DNA of 45,066 nt. It comes from CAZIHO01 sp964538875 (GTDB lineage Bacteria; Pseudomonadota; Gammaproteobacteria; Chromatiales; Chromatiaceae). The notes beneath the pieces were generated by a model that made no database searches, was not told the DNA's origin, and worked only from the letters and a program-made list of their open reading frames with translations. The stretch is from positions 1 to 45,066 of the forward strand of contig CAZIHO010000012.1 in assembly GCA_964538875.1 (NCBI GenBank), written 5' to 3'. The translations under genes and the position numbers were made by a program. Below are positions 1 to 10,027 of the stretch, piece after piece; within the stretch, counting starts at the first letter, position 1, and each line of letters begins with the position of its first letter.

Positions 1-187
1 ACCAGTGCTAGACGGGTTAATTTCTTGCATCGTGGCGACTATGACCTAACATAAGTGTTTCCCCTTACCCAAGGGGGAACAGAGGAGGTACGGGGACTAT
101 CCATTCCCTATTGGCATTGGCTTTCTGCCGCGCCCTTAGAAGAAAAACGACTCATTCTAAGCTCAACGACTGCAGGACAATGCAAAG

Positions 188-1083
188 ATGTATGACGGAA
201 AATTTCGATCCCTAGTGGTGTCCATCACCACCCTGCTGGTACTGACTGCCGGCACCCAGACCACCGCCCTGCGTCAAGCCGACGTTCGCGGCCCCTGGAC
301 ACCACCGATTGAGGACGACCCGGAACCAGCGGTCGCTGTCATCCCCACCACTCCAGAAAGCATGGCCAATCCGTCCCAGGACGGGTCGGCGCCGCTGGAA
401 CCTAGCCGGTCGGCCCAGGCGCCATCCCACCATCCGGACGACGCCCTGCCCCAGGACCCGCCTCTGGCGTTGCCAGCCGATCCGTCGGAAGAATTCCCGG
501 TCGCCCGGGCGGCGGTGCCGGTCACTTTGAGCAAAAAGGAGTTGCCTCCCGAGGAGCGCCAGGGAATCTTCCTGGACACCCTGTTGCCGGCGGTGATCGT
601 CGAGAACGCCAGTCTGGTATACCGGCGCCAGCGCCTAATGCCGATGCTGGAACTGCTCCGGGACGGCGCCAACCTCCCCGCCCCAGACGCGGAATGGCTG
701 GCCAAGCTGGCCGAGGAATATCAGGTGGAAGGCGATGTGTTGGCCGACGCCAAGGCCCAGACCGAACTCACCCGGCGCCTCGACGTGATTCCCCCCGGCC
801 TGGTCCTAGCCCAGGCGGCCCTGGAATCCGGCTGGGGCTCATCCCTGGCCGCCCAGCGGGACCGGGACCTGTTCGGAATGTTGGGCGTGGTCTCGGCGGA
901 AGGCAAAAAACGCCGGGGCGCGACCGGTGCCAAGCAGGGGGCGCCCCGCTTTGCCCATGTTCAGGATTCGGTCAAGAGTTATATGCACAACCTGAACATC
1001 CACGCCGCCTACCAGGGCCTGCGGGAAATGCGCGCCAACGCCCGCGCCAAGGGTAAACTGCCGGAAGGCCGCCAATTGGCGGA
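188..1083 (+). CDS. Bax-type glucosaminidase-domain protein, 3' end lost in gap
   Basis: Probable cell-envelope peptidoglycan hydrolase of the Bax/FlgJ-like glucosaminidase family. An N-terminal hydrophobic stretch (about residues 8-25) looks like a signal peptide or anchor. It is followed by a long Pro/Ala/Asp-rich linker to about residue 115. The recognisable domain starts around residue 195: IPPGLVLAQAALESGWGSS is the family hallmark with its presumed catalytic Glu, followed by an LFGMLG segment like the usual NLFG motif, and later a SYMHNLN helix. The frame is open up to the run of N at 1084, so the C-terminus is missing. Sequence beyond the gap does not look like its continuation. The ATG at 188 has only a weak AGGA upstream. 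The family call is fairly sure; activity is inferred. Confidence 0.75.
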
Positions 1084-1183
1084 NNNNNNNNNNNNNNNNN
1101 NNNNNNNNNNNNNNNNNNNNNNNNNNNNNNNNNNNNNNNNNNNNNNNNNNNNNNNNNNNNNNNNNNNNNNNNNNNNNNNNNNN
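1084..1183. other. Assembly gap, 100 N
   Basis: Exactly 100 N, the usual placeholder for a scaffold gap of unknown size. It interrupts the Bax-type gene. Any reading frame drawn through it is meaningless. Confidence 0.97.
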
Positions 1184-1548
1184 CGGCTGCCTCTCCGCTC
1201 ATTCCCGCCGCCGTAGTCTCTCCCCCGCCGCACGGGCTGCCGGGGCGGCGAGACGCATCGCGCCCGCCCGCCCGGCACCGGCTGGGGTGGCCATGGTCGC
1301 CATCAGCGGGGCGTTGCCCAAAACCCAGTCGCTGGCGATGGTGGCGTAGTCGCTTAAGCCCTCATCTCCAGCACGGCGCCGCGAATAACCGCCTCCTTGG
1401 CCCGACTGGATTCCGGCAATTCCTGCCGGAATGACGGCGGTGGGGCGACGCGCCAGGTTCCCGCCAGGGTGAGAATCCAGATCAGGGGCCTGCCCACCGG
1501 GCGGGCGCTGCAAGTGACCTTTCCCGTCGGGCACCTAGCCCCGCCCGA
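1184..1548. other. Intergenic sequence after the gap, no convincing gene
   Basis: This 365-base stretch holds no frame with protein-like composition. A minus-strand open frame (1199-1534) translates partly as AVIPAGIAGIQSG, the familiar spurious translation of a dispersed palindromic repeat. A short part of it (about 1300-1380) reads more protein-like, but no family is recognisable. It could be the edge of a gene lost in the gap. Confidence 0.5.
1410..1432. repeat. Palindromic dispersed-repeat unit
   Basis: A perfect 9-bp inverted repeat (attccggca / tgccggaat) with a 5-base loop, followed by gacgg. It resembles the widespread proteobacterial intergenic repeats with the CATTCCGGCAGGAAT core. 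Only one copy was seen in this window, so the repeat identity comes from resemblance, not from internal copies. Confidence 0.6.
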
Positions 1549-1986
1549 CTAACCACCGGGTGACGACGCAGCCAGCGCCAGCCACACTAACAGGCCATAG
1601 CGCCCGGCTTTGCCGATCCCGCACAGGGGCAGGAACAGGGCCAGGGGCACCCGCAGCAACCCGGCCACAAAACCCAGAGCGTCACCGATCAGGGGCAGCC
1701 AGGTGAATAAGAGACTCCAGAGGCCGTAGCGGCGGAACCAGTGCTCTGCTTGGGTGAGGCGCGTCTGCTGATGGCGGAACCAGGCCCGGTGCCGATAATG
1801 CCAAAGCCCCCGCCCCAAGGCCCAGTTGACCCAAGCCCCGCCGATGTTGCCCAGGCTGGCCACTAACCATAGGGCCCAGGGGTCATGGCCCGCCACCAGT
1901 AAGCCCAGCAACAACAATTCTGACGAGAAGGGCACCAGGGTCGCCGCCAGGAATGAGGCGCCAAACAGTCCTAGGTAGACTTCCAT
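1549..1986 (-). CDS. yqaA: YqaA-family small inner-membrane protein
   Basis: A 145-residue, strongly hydrophobic protein of the YqaA branch of the VTT/DedA (SNARE-associated) superfamily. The N-terminus MEVYLGLFGASFLAATLVPF and the central GNIGGAWVNWALGRG segment are typical, as is the later WLPLIGDALGFVAGLLR stretch that carries the conserved Gly/Asp re-entrant motif. Length matches the family (about 140-150 residues). The molecular function of YqaA is not established; DedA relatives act in lipid or ion handling at the inner membrane. It lies 178 bases downstream of dsrE2 on the same strand, which is far for a tight operon. Confidence 0.88.
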   Translation of the reverse strand: MEVYLGLFGASFLAATLVPFSSELLLLGLLVAGHDPWALWLVASLGNIGGAWVNWALGRGLWHYRHRAWFRHQQTRLTQAEHWFRRYGLWSLLFTWLPLIGDALGFVAGLLRVPLALFLPLCGIGKAGRYGLLVWLALAASSPGG

Positions 1987-2164
1987 ACGTCAAGCGGCTG
2001 CGCCGACGGCCGCCGGACAGGCCTGGTTGGGGGATCTGGCTGGACTGGGGAAACCCGCGCCGCTTGGGCGGCGTGGGCTCCGGGGCGGGGTTGAACGGGA
2101 GCGGGGCGCCCCTGGCTGGGGGCGTTCCCTGGCGACAGCCGGAGCGGCTGGCCGCGCTGTTCCC

Positions 2165-2647
2165 TTAGATGAACAGGCAGACGTCGCTTTCGCCGGCGAA
2201 TTCAAAGAAAGCGGCGGCGCCCGCGTATTCCACCCCATCGATGAATTCCGAGTGGGCCATGTCAAACAGATCCACGGTCATCTGGCAAGCGATCATTTTG
2301 ACATCCGCTTCCTGACACAACTCCCGCAACTCCTCCAGACTGGCCACGCCCTTCGACTGCATCTTTTTCTTCATCATCGAGGTCATCATGGCCTGCATAC
2401 CCGGCAGCGCGGTCAAGATGACCGGGAACCACTTGTCCATGCCCATGGGCATGGGCATACCGGGATTGCCCAGGGGCGTCACCTCCAGGGACAACTTCTT
2501 CTTGAGCAACTGAAGACCATAGAAAGTAAAGAATATTTGGACATCGTAGCCCAACGCCGCCGCCGTCGATGCCAGGATGAAGGGCGGATAGGCCCAATCC
2601 AGGGAACCCTTGGTGGCAATAATGGCCAGCTTCTTTGCGCCTGACAT
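2165..2647 (-). CDS. dsrE2: DsrE2-type sulfur-transfer protein (DsrE/F/H superfamily)
   Basis: A 160-residue DsrE-superfamily protein with the N-terminal KKLAIIATKGSLDWAY strand-loop typical of the DsrE2 (peroxiredoxin-like) branch. The mid-section PGMPMPMGMD and the Met/Lys-rich helix (about 84-98) are hydrophobic enough to suggest membrane association, a known trait of DsrE2. Cysteines at 111, 121 (in MIACQM) and 157 are candidates for the conserved persulfide-carrying pair. In sulfur oxidisers DsrE2 is encoded with TusA and a rhodanese and takes part in cytoplasmic sulfur trafficking toward reverse Dsr or sHdr pathways. Here tusA is 36 bases upstream on the same strand; no rhodanese gene is adjacent. 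Confidence 0.88.
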   Translation of the reverse strand: MSGAKKLAIIATKGSLDWAYPPFILASTAAALGYDVQIFFTFYGLQLLKKKLSLEVTPLGNPGMPMPMGMDKWFPVILTALPGMQAMMTSMMKKKMQSKGVASLEELRELCQEADVKMIACQMTVDLFDMAHSEFIDGVEYAGAAAFFEFAGESDVCLFI

Positions 2648-2683
2648 CTACCCGCTCTCCCGATTGCTAGGGGTGAAAAAGGC

Positions 2684-2914
2684 CTACGCCTTCTTGATCA
2701 GAAAATGGAACTTGCCGCCTTCTTCCTTGGATTCCTGCAACTCATTGCCGGTTTGCTTGGCGAAAGCTTCAAAATCCTTTACCGAGCCCGGATCCGTGGC
2801 GATGATGTGCAGAATCCTGCCCGATTCCATGGCGTTCAGGGTCTTCTTGGCGCGCAGGATGGGCAGGGGACAGTTGAGTCCGCTCGCGTCCAGTTCTTGA
2901 TCGAAGTCTGCCAT
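2684..2914 (-). CDS. tusA: TusA sulfur carrier protein
   Basis: A 76-residue TusA/SirA-family sulfur carrier. The hallmark LNCPLPILRAKK holds the CPxP motif whose Cys carries the persulfide, and GSVKDFEAFAKQTGNEL is the usual second half. The start is set by a strong Shine-Dalgarno (GGAGGTT, eight bases or fewer before the ATG at 2914); an upstream in-frame extension to 2998 lacks TusA-like sequence. TusA passes sulfur in tRNA thiolation, molybdenum cofactor synthesis and, in sulfur oxidisers, dissimilatory sulfur oxidation. Pairing with dsrE2 favours the dissimilatory role. It is divergent from cysG across about 290 bases that include an AT-rich promoter-like stretch. Confidence 0.93.
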   Translation of the reverse strand: MADFDQELDASGLNCPLPILRAKKTLNAMESGRILHIIATDPGSVKDFEAFAKQTGNELQESKEEGGKFHFLIKKA

Positions 2915-3104
2915 TGTACGAACCTCCGGATTGGGATGATTGCTGGATAACCTGTGAAGTATTTGGAATGGACCGGCTTGTGGACAGGCCAGGCACACCC
3001 CGTCGGCCCTGGGCTAGGTCTCTCCCGGTGGCCGAGACGCGGGACTATAGCATCGTCCCTGGACCGGCGGACCTGGGAATCTGGCCCTGGGCGGCGGCGA
3101 TGGA

Positions 3105-3152
3105 CCATCCGCTGTTTAAAATATTAAAATTTTCTAACATATATTTCAATTG
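3105..3152. promoter_or_regulatory. AT-rich probable promoter region between tusA and cysG
   Basis: About 40 bases (tttaaaatattaaaattttc and what follows) are almost purely A/T inside a GC-rich window. The stretch lies 60-100 bases before the cysG start and about 200 before the tusA start on the other strand. It probably holds a promoter; no precise -35/-10 pair was assigned. Confidence 0.45.
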
Positions 3153-3207
3153 AACGGCGACCGACCCGCCCCTGCCCCCGGACCCGACCCAACTTGCGGA
3201 TTCAATC

Positions 3208-4635
3208 ATGGACTATCTTCCTATTTTCCTCGATGTCAAAAACCAGACCTGCCTGGTGGTGGGGGGCGGCGCGGTCGCCGAACGCAAGGTGGAATCCTTG
3301 CGGCGGGCCGGCGCCCGGGTGCGCCTGGTGGCGCCGGCCTTCAGCGCTGTGCTGGGCGCCCAGGTCGCCGACGGAGAACTGGAAGGCCGGGCGCGGGGGT
3401 TCCAAGATCAGGACCTGGATGGCTGCCGGCTGGTGATCGCCGCCACCGACGACCGTGAACTAAACCACCGGGTTGCGGAACTGGCCAAGGCGCGGGGCAT
3501 TCCGGTCAATGTGGTGGACCGGCCGGAGGATTGCAGTTTCATCATGCCGGCGGTGATCGACCGCTCGCCGGTGGTGGCCGCCGTGTCCACCGGCGGCGCC
3601 TCGCCGGTGTTGGCGCGGCTGATCCGGGCGCGGCTGGAGTCCCTGATCCCGGCCGGCTACGGCCACCTGGCGGAGTTGTGCGCCCGCTACCGGCGGCGGG
3701 TCAAGGAGCGCCTGGCAGACCCGGCGGACCAGCGCCGCTTCTGGGACCGGGTCCTGCAAGGCGGCGTTGCCGAGCGGGTGTTCTCGGGCCACCTGGCGGA
3801 AGCGGACGCCGCCATGGAACGGGAACTGGCCCAGGCCCATGGGTCCGGCCCCATGGGCGAGGTCTATTTGGTGGGCGCCGGCCCCGGCGATCCGGATCTG
3901 CTCACCTTCCGCGCCCTGCGTCTGATGCAGCAGGCGGACGTGGTGGTGTACGACCGGCTGGTGGCCAGGGCCATTGTCGACATGACCCGCCAGGACGCCC
4001 AGCGGATTTACGTGGGCAAGGAGCGCGACCATCACGCCATGCGCCAGGAAGAAATCAACCAATTGCTGGCGGACCTGGCCAAACGTGGCCATCGGGTGCT
4101 GCGACTCAAGGGCGGTGATCCCTTCATCTTTGGCCGGGGCGGCGAGGAAATCGACACCCTGGCGGCCCAGGGTGTGCCCTTCCAGGTGGTACCCGGCATC
4201 ACCGCCGCGTCTGGCTGCGCGTCCTATGCCGGCATTCCCCTTACCCACCGGGACCATGCCCAGTCCGTCACTTTCGTCACCGGACACCTGCAGGATGGCA
4301 CCATCAACCTGAATTGGCCGCAACTGGCGCAACCCCATCAGACCCTGGTGTTTTACATGGGTCTGGTGGGCTTGCCGGTGATTTTAGAGCGGCTCATGGC
4401 CCACGGTGTACCCCCGGACATGCCGGTGGCCTTGGTGCAACAGGGCACCACCCACAAGCAGCGGGTGTTCACCGCCACCCTGGCGACCATCCAACCCATC
4501 CTGGATAGGGAACAACCCAAGCCGCCGACCCTCATCATCGTCGGCGAGGTGGTCCGATTGCGGGACAAGCTGGCCTGGTTCAAGGCGCCGGACCGTTCCG
4601 AGCAGGGGGCCACCACGCCGGTGCTGCCCGGTTAG
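3208..4635 (+). CDS. cysG: Siroheme synthase CysG (trifunctional)
   Basis: A 475-residue CysG that converts uroporphyrinogen III to siroheme. The N-terminal dehydrogenase/ferrochelatase half shows the NAD-binding VVGGGAVAERK (glycines 19-21) and the STGGASPVLAR segment near residue 127. The C-terminal methyltransferase half starts about residue 217 with VYLVGAGPGDPDLLTFRAL and continues with GGDPFIFGRGGEE near 302. Both halves are intact and the length is normal for the fused enzyme. Siroheme is needed by assimilatory sulfite/nitrite reductases and by dissimilatory DsrAB. Its position divergent to tusA-dsrE2 fits a sulfur-metabolism neighbourhood, though DsrAB is not in this window. Confidence 0.96.
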   Translation: MDYLPIFLDVKNQTCLVVGGGAVAERKVESLRRAGARVRLVAPAFSAVLGAQVADGELEGRARGFQDQDLDGCRLVIAATDDRELNHRVAELAKARGIPVNVVDRPEDCSFIMPAVIDRSPVVAAVSTGGASPVLARLIRARLESLIPAGYGHLAELCARYRRRVKERLADPADQRRFWDRVLQGGVAERVFSGHLAEADAAMERELAQAHGSGPMGEVYLVGAGPGDPDLLTFRALRLMQQADVVVYDRLVARAIVDMTRQDAQRIYVGKERDHHAMRQEEINQLLADLAKRGHRVLRLKGGDPFIFGRGGEEIDTLAAQGVPFQVVPGITAASGCASYAGIPLTHRDHAQSVTFVTGHLQDGTINLNWPQLAQPHQTLVFYMGLVGLPVILERLMAHGVPPDMPVALVQQGTTHKQRVFTATLATIQPILDREQPKPPTLIIVGEVVRLRDKLAWFKAPDRSEQGATTPVLPG

Positions 4636-4976
4636 CACCAGGCAGCCTGTCGAGATATTGAGTCCAAACGGTGGAACCGGCCAGCAGCAGTTGGACCCTC
4701 CCGGCTAGGCACAGGGACCCAGCCGTTGGGTAGCAACCGGGATTTCTGGATAATCCGCCAGCGGCCAGGCGTATCCTGGCAGCCGCAAGGGAGAAAGTTG
4801 CGGCCGCGACGGTCCCGGCGGGATCGCCTGGCTGCGGCGGAACGGCTCGAAATCGGGGTACCGAAGTCGCTAGCCGCTCTGGCCGGCGCGGCGATCCGGG
4901 CAACTTCCCAAGATCACCCAGCCCCTTGACTGGGGTTCCGAACCGTCCCCCCATCCGGGGACCAAAGGTCTAGCGA
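4636..4976. other. Intergenic region cysG to speE-like gene
   Basis: This 341-base, GC-rich stretch has no convincing coding frame, strong hairpin or promoter. The open frames across it have low-complexity Arg/Pro/Ala composition, typical of non-coding GC-rich DNA. Confidence 0.5.
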
Positions 4977-5846
4977 GTGCAGACGGGTAAATGGATTTCG
5001 GAAATCCAGGAAGACGCGGGCAGTGCTTTTTCCCTGCGGGTCAATGAGCGGGTTCACACAGAACAATCCCCCTTTCAACGCATAGAAGTCTATAAAACCA
5101 CGGATTTCGGCTATCTGCTGGTCATTAACGACTATCTGGTGTTGACCAGCCGGGACGGCTTTCTCACCCATGAAATGTTGGCCCACCCGGCCCTGTTCAC
5201 GCACCGCCGGCCGCGCCGGGTGTGCATCATCGGCGGCGGCAGTTGCGGCACCCTGCGGGAAGTGCTGCGCCACCGGGAAGTGGGAAAAGTCTGGCAGATT
5301 GAGATCGACCCGGCGGTTACCCGGGTCGCAGAACGCTTTTTCCCGGAACTCTGCGAGTTGAATGGGGACCCTCGGGTCCGCTATCTGCACCAGGATGGGG
5401 TGCTATGGTTGCGGGACTTGGCCCCGGACAGCCTGGACCTGATTATTCTGGACACCGCCGACCCGGCTGGATCCGCGGATGCCCTGGCGCCCCATGCCCT
5501 GCATGGCCACTGCCTGCAAGCCCTGGCGCCGGGCGGGCTGTTGGTGCAGCCCGGTGGCTCGCCCCTGTACCACGGCTATGTGCTGCGGCGCATCCACGCC
5601 AGCTTGGCGAGTGCGGGGTTTGCCGACAGTCAAACCCTGTTCTATCCCCAACCCACTTACGCGTCCGGCTGGTGGACCGCGATCCTGGCCCGCAAGAGCC
5701 GCCCCATCAAGGGGTTCCGGGAGGAGGATGCGGCCCAGCGCCCCTTCGCGACCCGCTATTACAGCCCGGAAATCCATCGTGCCGCGCTGGCGGTTCCGGA
5801 GTTTGTCAAGACCGAAATGCAGTTGGTGGACACCCGCGCCGGTTGA
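4977..5846 (+). CDS. Spermidine-synthase-like (SpeE-fold) protein
   Basis: A 289-residue protein of the spermidine/spermine synthase fold. It has the N-terminal beta-domain signature (TEQSPFQRIEVYKTTDFGYLL), then DGFLTHEMLAHPAL, the nucleotide-binding VCIIGGGSCGTLREVLRH near residue 85, and LDTADPAGSADA near 159. True SpeE enzymes usually read GGGDGG and DSTDP or DSSDP. Here the first motif has Ser-Cys instead of Asp-Gly and the second is altered to DTADP, so substrate use may differ. The HEML and DP positions are kept. The start is a GTG with a weak AAAGG upstream. Aminopropyl transfer to putrescine is possible but not assured; a related class I methyltransferase-like role is the alternative. 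Confidence 0.78.
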   Translation: MQTGKWISEIQEDAGSAFSLRVNERVHTEQSPFQRIEVYKTTDFGYLLVINDYLVLTSRDGFLTHEMLAHPALFTHRRPRRVCIIGGGSCGTLREVLRHREVGKVWQIEIDPAVTRVAERFFPELCELNGDPRVRYLHQDGVLWLRDLAPDSLDLIILDTADPAGSADALAPHALHGHCLQALAPGGLLVQPGGSPLYHGYVLRRIHASLASAGFADSQTLFYPQPTYASGWWTAILARKSRPIKGFREEDAAQRPFATRYYSPEIHRAALAVPEFVKTEMQLVDTRAG

Positions 5847-6061
5847 CCCGGCCAGGGAAGTCGCACCCAGGCTGCCGCGCCCTGGGGTAACCGGCTACAA
5901 TGCGCCGCGCCGGATGAACTGGACCCATGGCGACTTTGCAACGCATGTTCTTTCAATAGGCTGCCCGCGCCAAACCCAATTCGGCCGGCGGGTTTGGCCC
6001 GGCGCCCATGGGGCGGGCGGTGGCGGAGCCGAAAGTCAGACTCCAACCTGGATCGAACGAC

Positions 6062-6562
6062 ATGAGCGGTGTGGATTACGCGATTCTCGGCATCATCGGT
6101 TTGTCCGGCCTGGTAAGCCTGGTGCGGGGTTTCGTGCGCGAGGTCATGTCCCTGGTGGTCTGGGCCTGCGCATTCGGCGCCGCCTGGTTTCTGTTCCAGG
6201 ACTTGGCTCCCCACCTGACTCCCTGGATCGCGACCCCCTCCCTACGTCTCGGCACCGCGTTCGCCATACTCCTGCTGGGCGTGCTATTGGTGGGCGGCCT
6301 GACCACCTGGGTCATTGGCCAACTGGTGGACCGGACCGGCCTCACCGGCACCGACCGCTTTCTCGGCGCCCTGTTCGGCGTCGCGCGCGGCATGTTGTTG
6401 ATCTCCATCCTGGTGCTACTGGCCGGCCTGGCCGAACTGCCCCAGGACCCCTGGTGGAAGGAATCCCGCCTGATCGGACATTTTCAATCCCTGGCGGTCT
6501 GGTTGCTCAGCATGTTGCCGCCGGACGTGGCCAGCTATTTTCGCTTTCTGCATCAGACCTAA
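6062..6562 (+). CDS. cvpA: CvpA family inner-membrane protein
   Basis: A 166-residue CvpA/colicin V production protein with four predicted membrane helices and the characteristic start MSGVDYAILGIIGLSGLVSL, followed by RGFVREVMSLVVW. Encoded 23 bases before purF, the conserved gammaproteobacterial arrangement cvpA-purF. The ATG at 6062 is chosen because homology begins there; the upstream in-frame extension to 6008 is not family-like. CvpA contributes to envelope homeostasis and, in Enterobacteriaceae, to colicin V export; its biochemical role is unclear. Confidence 0.93.
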   Translation: MSGVDYAILGIIGLSGLVSLVRGFVREVMSLVVWACAFGAAWFLFQDLAPHLTPWIATPSLRLGTAFAILLLGVLLVGGLTTWVIGQLVDRTGLTGTDRFLGALFGVARGMLLISILVLLAGLAELPQDPWWKESRLIGHFQSLAVWLLSMLPPDVASYFRFLHQT

Positions 6563-6585
6563 GCCGTCCCAGCGAGGATTCGCGC

Positions 6586-8100
<1,515 letters not shown>

Positions 8101-8129
8101 CCTTATTAAGGATTTGGAGTAACTGCTGG

Positions 8130-9308
8130 ATGTCTGACCTCACCGACCCTTGGGGCTTCGCCACCCTCGCCATTCGTACCGGGCACCAACGCACCTCGGA
8201 GGGGGAACACGGCGAACCCATCTTCACCACCTCCAGCTACGTGTTCCAATCGGCTGCCGAGGCGGCCGCCCGCTTTTCCGGCGCGACCCCCGGCAACGTC
8301 TATTCCCGGTTCACCAATCCCACGGTGCGTATTTTCGAGGAACGCCTAGCGGCCTTGGAGGGGGGTGCCGCCTGCGTGGCCACTGCATCCGGCATGTCCG
8401 CCATCCTGGCCCTGTGCATGGGCTTGCTCAAGACTGGCGACCATATCGTTTCGTCCCGCAGCATCTTCGGCGCCACCCTGATGCTGTTCACCAAGTACCT
8501 GGGCCGCTTCGGCATCCAGACCAGCTTCGTGGATCAGGGCGACCTGGAGGCCTGGAGCGCCGCCATCGGCCCGCGGACCCGGTTGCTGTTCCTGGAATCC
8601 CCGTCCAATCCCCTGACCGAGATGACGGACATTCGCCAATTGGCGGACCTGGCCCACGCCCATGACGCCCTGCTGGTGGTGGACAACTGCTTCTGTACCC
8701 CGGCCCTGCAACGCCCCCTAGCCCTGGGCGCGGACATGGTCATCCACTCGGCGACCAAGTATCTGGACGGCCAGGGCCGCTGCGTGGGCGGCGCCGTGGT
8801 GGGAGACGCCAAACGGGTCGGTGAGGAGGTGTTCGGCGTATTGCGCACCGCCGGTCCCACCCTGAGCCCCTTCAACGCCTGGGTATTCTTGAAGGGTCTG
8901 GAAACCCTGGAACTGCGCATGCTGGCCCACTCCCAGGCCGCCCTGGAACTGGCCCGCTGGCTGGAAGCCCAGCCCGGCGTCGCCCGCGTCTATTACCCAG
9001 GTCTGGCGTCCCATCCCCAGCACCATCTGGTGGGCAGCCAGCAACGCACCGGCGGCGGCATTCTCAGCTTCGACCTGGCCGGCGGCCGGGACGCGGCTTG
9101 GCGCCTGATCGACGCCACCCGCATGATTTCCATCACCGCCAATCTAGGCGACACCAAGACCACCATCACCCATCCCGCCACCACCACCCACGGCCGCATT
9201 TCGCCGGAGGAACGGGCCGCGGCGGGCATTGGCGAGGGACTGGTGCGGGTCGCGGTGGGTCTGGAAAAACTGGACGACATCCAGGCGGATTTGGCCCGCG
9301 GGTTATAG
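8130..9308 (+). CDS. metZ: O-succinylhomoserine sulfhydrylase MetZ
   Basis: A 392-residue PLP enzyme of the Cys/Met metabolism family that makes homocysteine directly from O-succinylhomoserine and sulfide. PLP-binding Lys210 is in SATKYLDGQGR, and VYSRFTNPTVRIFEERLAALEGG and the C-terminal RISITANLGDTKTTITHPATTTH-type segment (seen as MISITANLGDTKT) are typical. The purF-metZ order as in Pseudomonas favours MetZ over cystathionine gamma-synthase (MetB). A GGAG lies about 12 bases before the ATG. Direct sulfhydrylation suits an organism with free sulfide. Confidence 0.93.
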   Translation: MSDLTDPWGFATLAIRTGHQRTSEGEHGEPIFTTSSYVFQSAAEAAARFSGATPGNVYSRFTNPTVRIFEERLAALEGGAACVATASGMSAILALCMGLLKTGDHIVSSRSIFGATLMLFTKYLGRFGIQTSFVDQGDLEAWSAAIGPRTRLLFLESPSNPLTEMTDIRQLADLAHAHDALLVVDNCFCTPALQRPLALGADMVIHSATKYLDGQGRCVGGAVVGDAKRVGEEVFGVLRTAGPTLSPFNAWVFLKGLETLELRMLAHSQAALELARWLEAQPGVARVYYPGLASHPQHHLVGSQQRTGGGILSFDLAGGRDAAWRLIDATRMISITANLGDTKTTITHPATTTHGRISPEERAAAGIGEGLVRVAVGLEKLDDIQADLARGL

Positions 9309-9502
9309 GGCTCCCCGGACCTGGCGCGTCCCACGCCGGGCTGGCTGGCGTGCTTGAGCCGCCATACCGGCCGGCTCCCCAGGGGTTGGCCCGCGCCACC
9401 CCCAGATCCTGGACCGTCAACCGGCTCCGGGGTTTTGGGACCGTCCAGGCTAGACGCCAAGTTCCGTAATTTTGCCCAAAGCCTGACCCTGGGTAGGCGC
9501 CG

Positions 9503-9549
9503 CCAGGAAACACCGAACAGCCATGCGGACTGTTTCAGTGTTTCCCTGG
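9503..9549. terminator. Long imperfect hairpin between convergent metZ and rspA-like gene
   Basis: The outer arms ccaggaaacac and gtgtttccctgg pair with one bulged C, enclosing inner arms gaacag and ctgttt (with a G-U pair). The whole spans 47 bases and begins 18 bases past the stop of the minus-strand gene. It probably ends transcription from one or both sides. There is no clear U-tract, so it may be a processing structure instead. Confidence 0.55.
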
Positions 9550-9566
9550 GCAACTGAACTTAACGG

Positions 9567-9905
9567 TCAATAACCGCCCTTGCGCTTGCTTTCCGGCAAT
9601 CCGGCGATTTTGCCGGCCTGCTTGGAGGGCTTGCCAGGGAACAGGTCATAAACTTCCTTGGAGGAAACCCGGCGGCCCCATTTCTCGGAACAGAATTTAT
9701 TGATTTCCCGGTCGTTGGGTTGCTTGCCGTTATCGTTGATGAACTCGTCCCGGAGAAAGTGGATTAGATCCCAGTGCTCCTGGGTCAGGTCGATGCCTTC
9801 CTCCGCCGCGATGATCTTGGCCAGATCCTCGCTCCACTCCTGGATGTCATCCAAGTAGCCATTCTCGTTACATTCGATGATCTTGCCATCTACCTCGTAA
9901 GCCAT
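9567..9905 (-). CDS. DsrC/TusE-family protein without the C-terminal cysteines (RspA-like)
   Basis: A 112-residue DsrC/TusE-fold protein: VDGKIIECNENGYLDD, the EEGIDLTQEHWDLIHFLRD helix, and the C-terminal KQAGKIAGLP arm are all recognisable. DsrC carries two redox cysteines on that arm (one in the KQAC-KIAGLP region, one penultimate); TusE keeps the last. Here the arm reads KQAGKIAGLPESKRKGGY, so both are absent and the tail is basic. The only cysteines (in IIEC and KFCSEK) are elsewhere. Such cysteine-less paralogues have been called RspA and proposed to be regulatory. The start is ATG at 9905, preceded by GAGGAG nine bases upstream; a TTG two codons earlier is too close to it. It is the last gene of the 9.5-11.7 kb group, 122 bases after the Cas6-like gene. 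Confidence 0.85.
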   Translation of the reverse strand: MAYEVDGKIIECNENGYLDDIQEWSEDLAKIIAAEEGIDLTQEHWDLIHFLRDEFINDNGKQPNDREINKFCSEKWGRRVSSKEVYDLFPGKPSKQAGKIAGLPESKRKGGY

Positions 9906-10027
9906 TTGCAACCACTCCTCTGACTAGCCTGATAATTTGCTTGTGCCCCGGCACTCCAGACCAGGATGCTGGGCGGGATCCAGATCCACCCCACTGACGG
10001 GGCTAGATTCTAGGGAATATCAGCAAA

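Noticed and set aside
105..130. Sigma-54-like element (TGGCA...CTGC) before the Bax-type gene
   Set aside because: The GG and GC dinucleotides are 12 bases apart rather than 10, so it does not meet the strict spacing.
1084..1216. Continuation of the Bax-type protein across the first gap
   Set aside because: The few codons after the 100 N do not resemble the family's C-terminus, and the gap size is unknown.
5479..6585. An in-frame N-terminal extension of PurF of about 370 codons
   Set aside because: It overlaps the spermidine-synthase-like and cvpA genes in another frame. PurF needs Cys at position 2, which only the start at 6586 gives.
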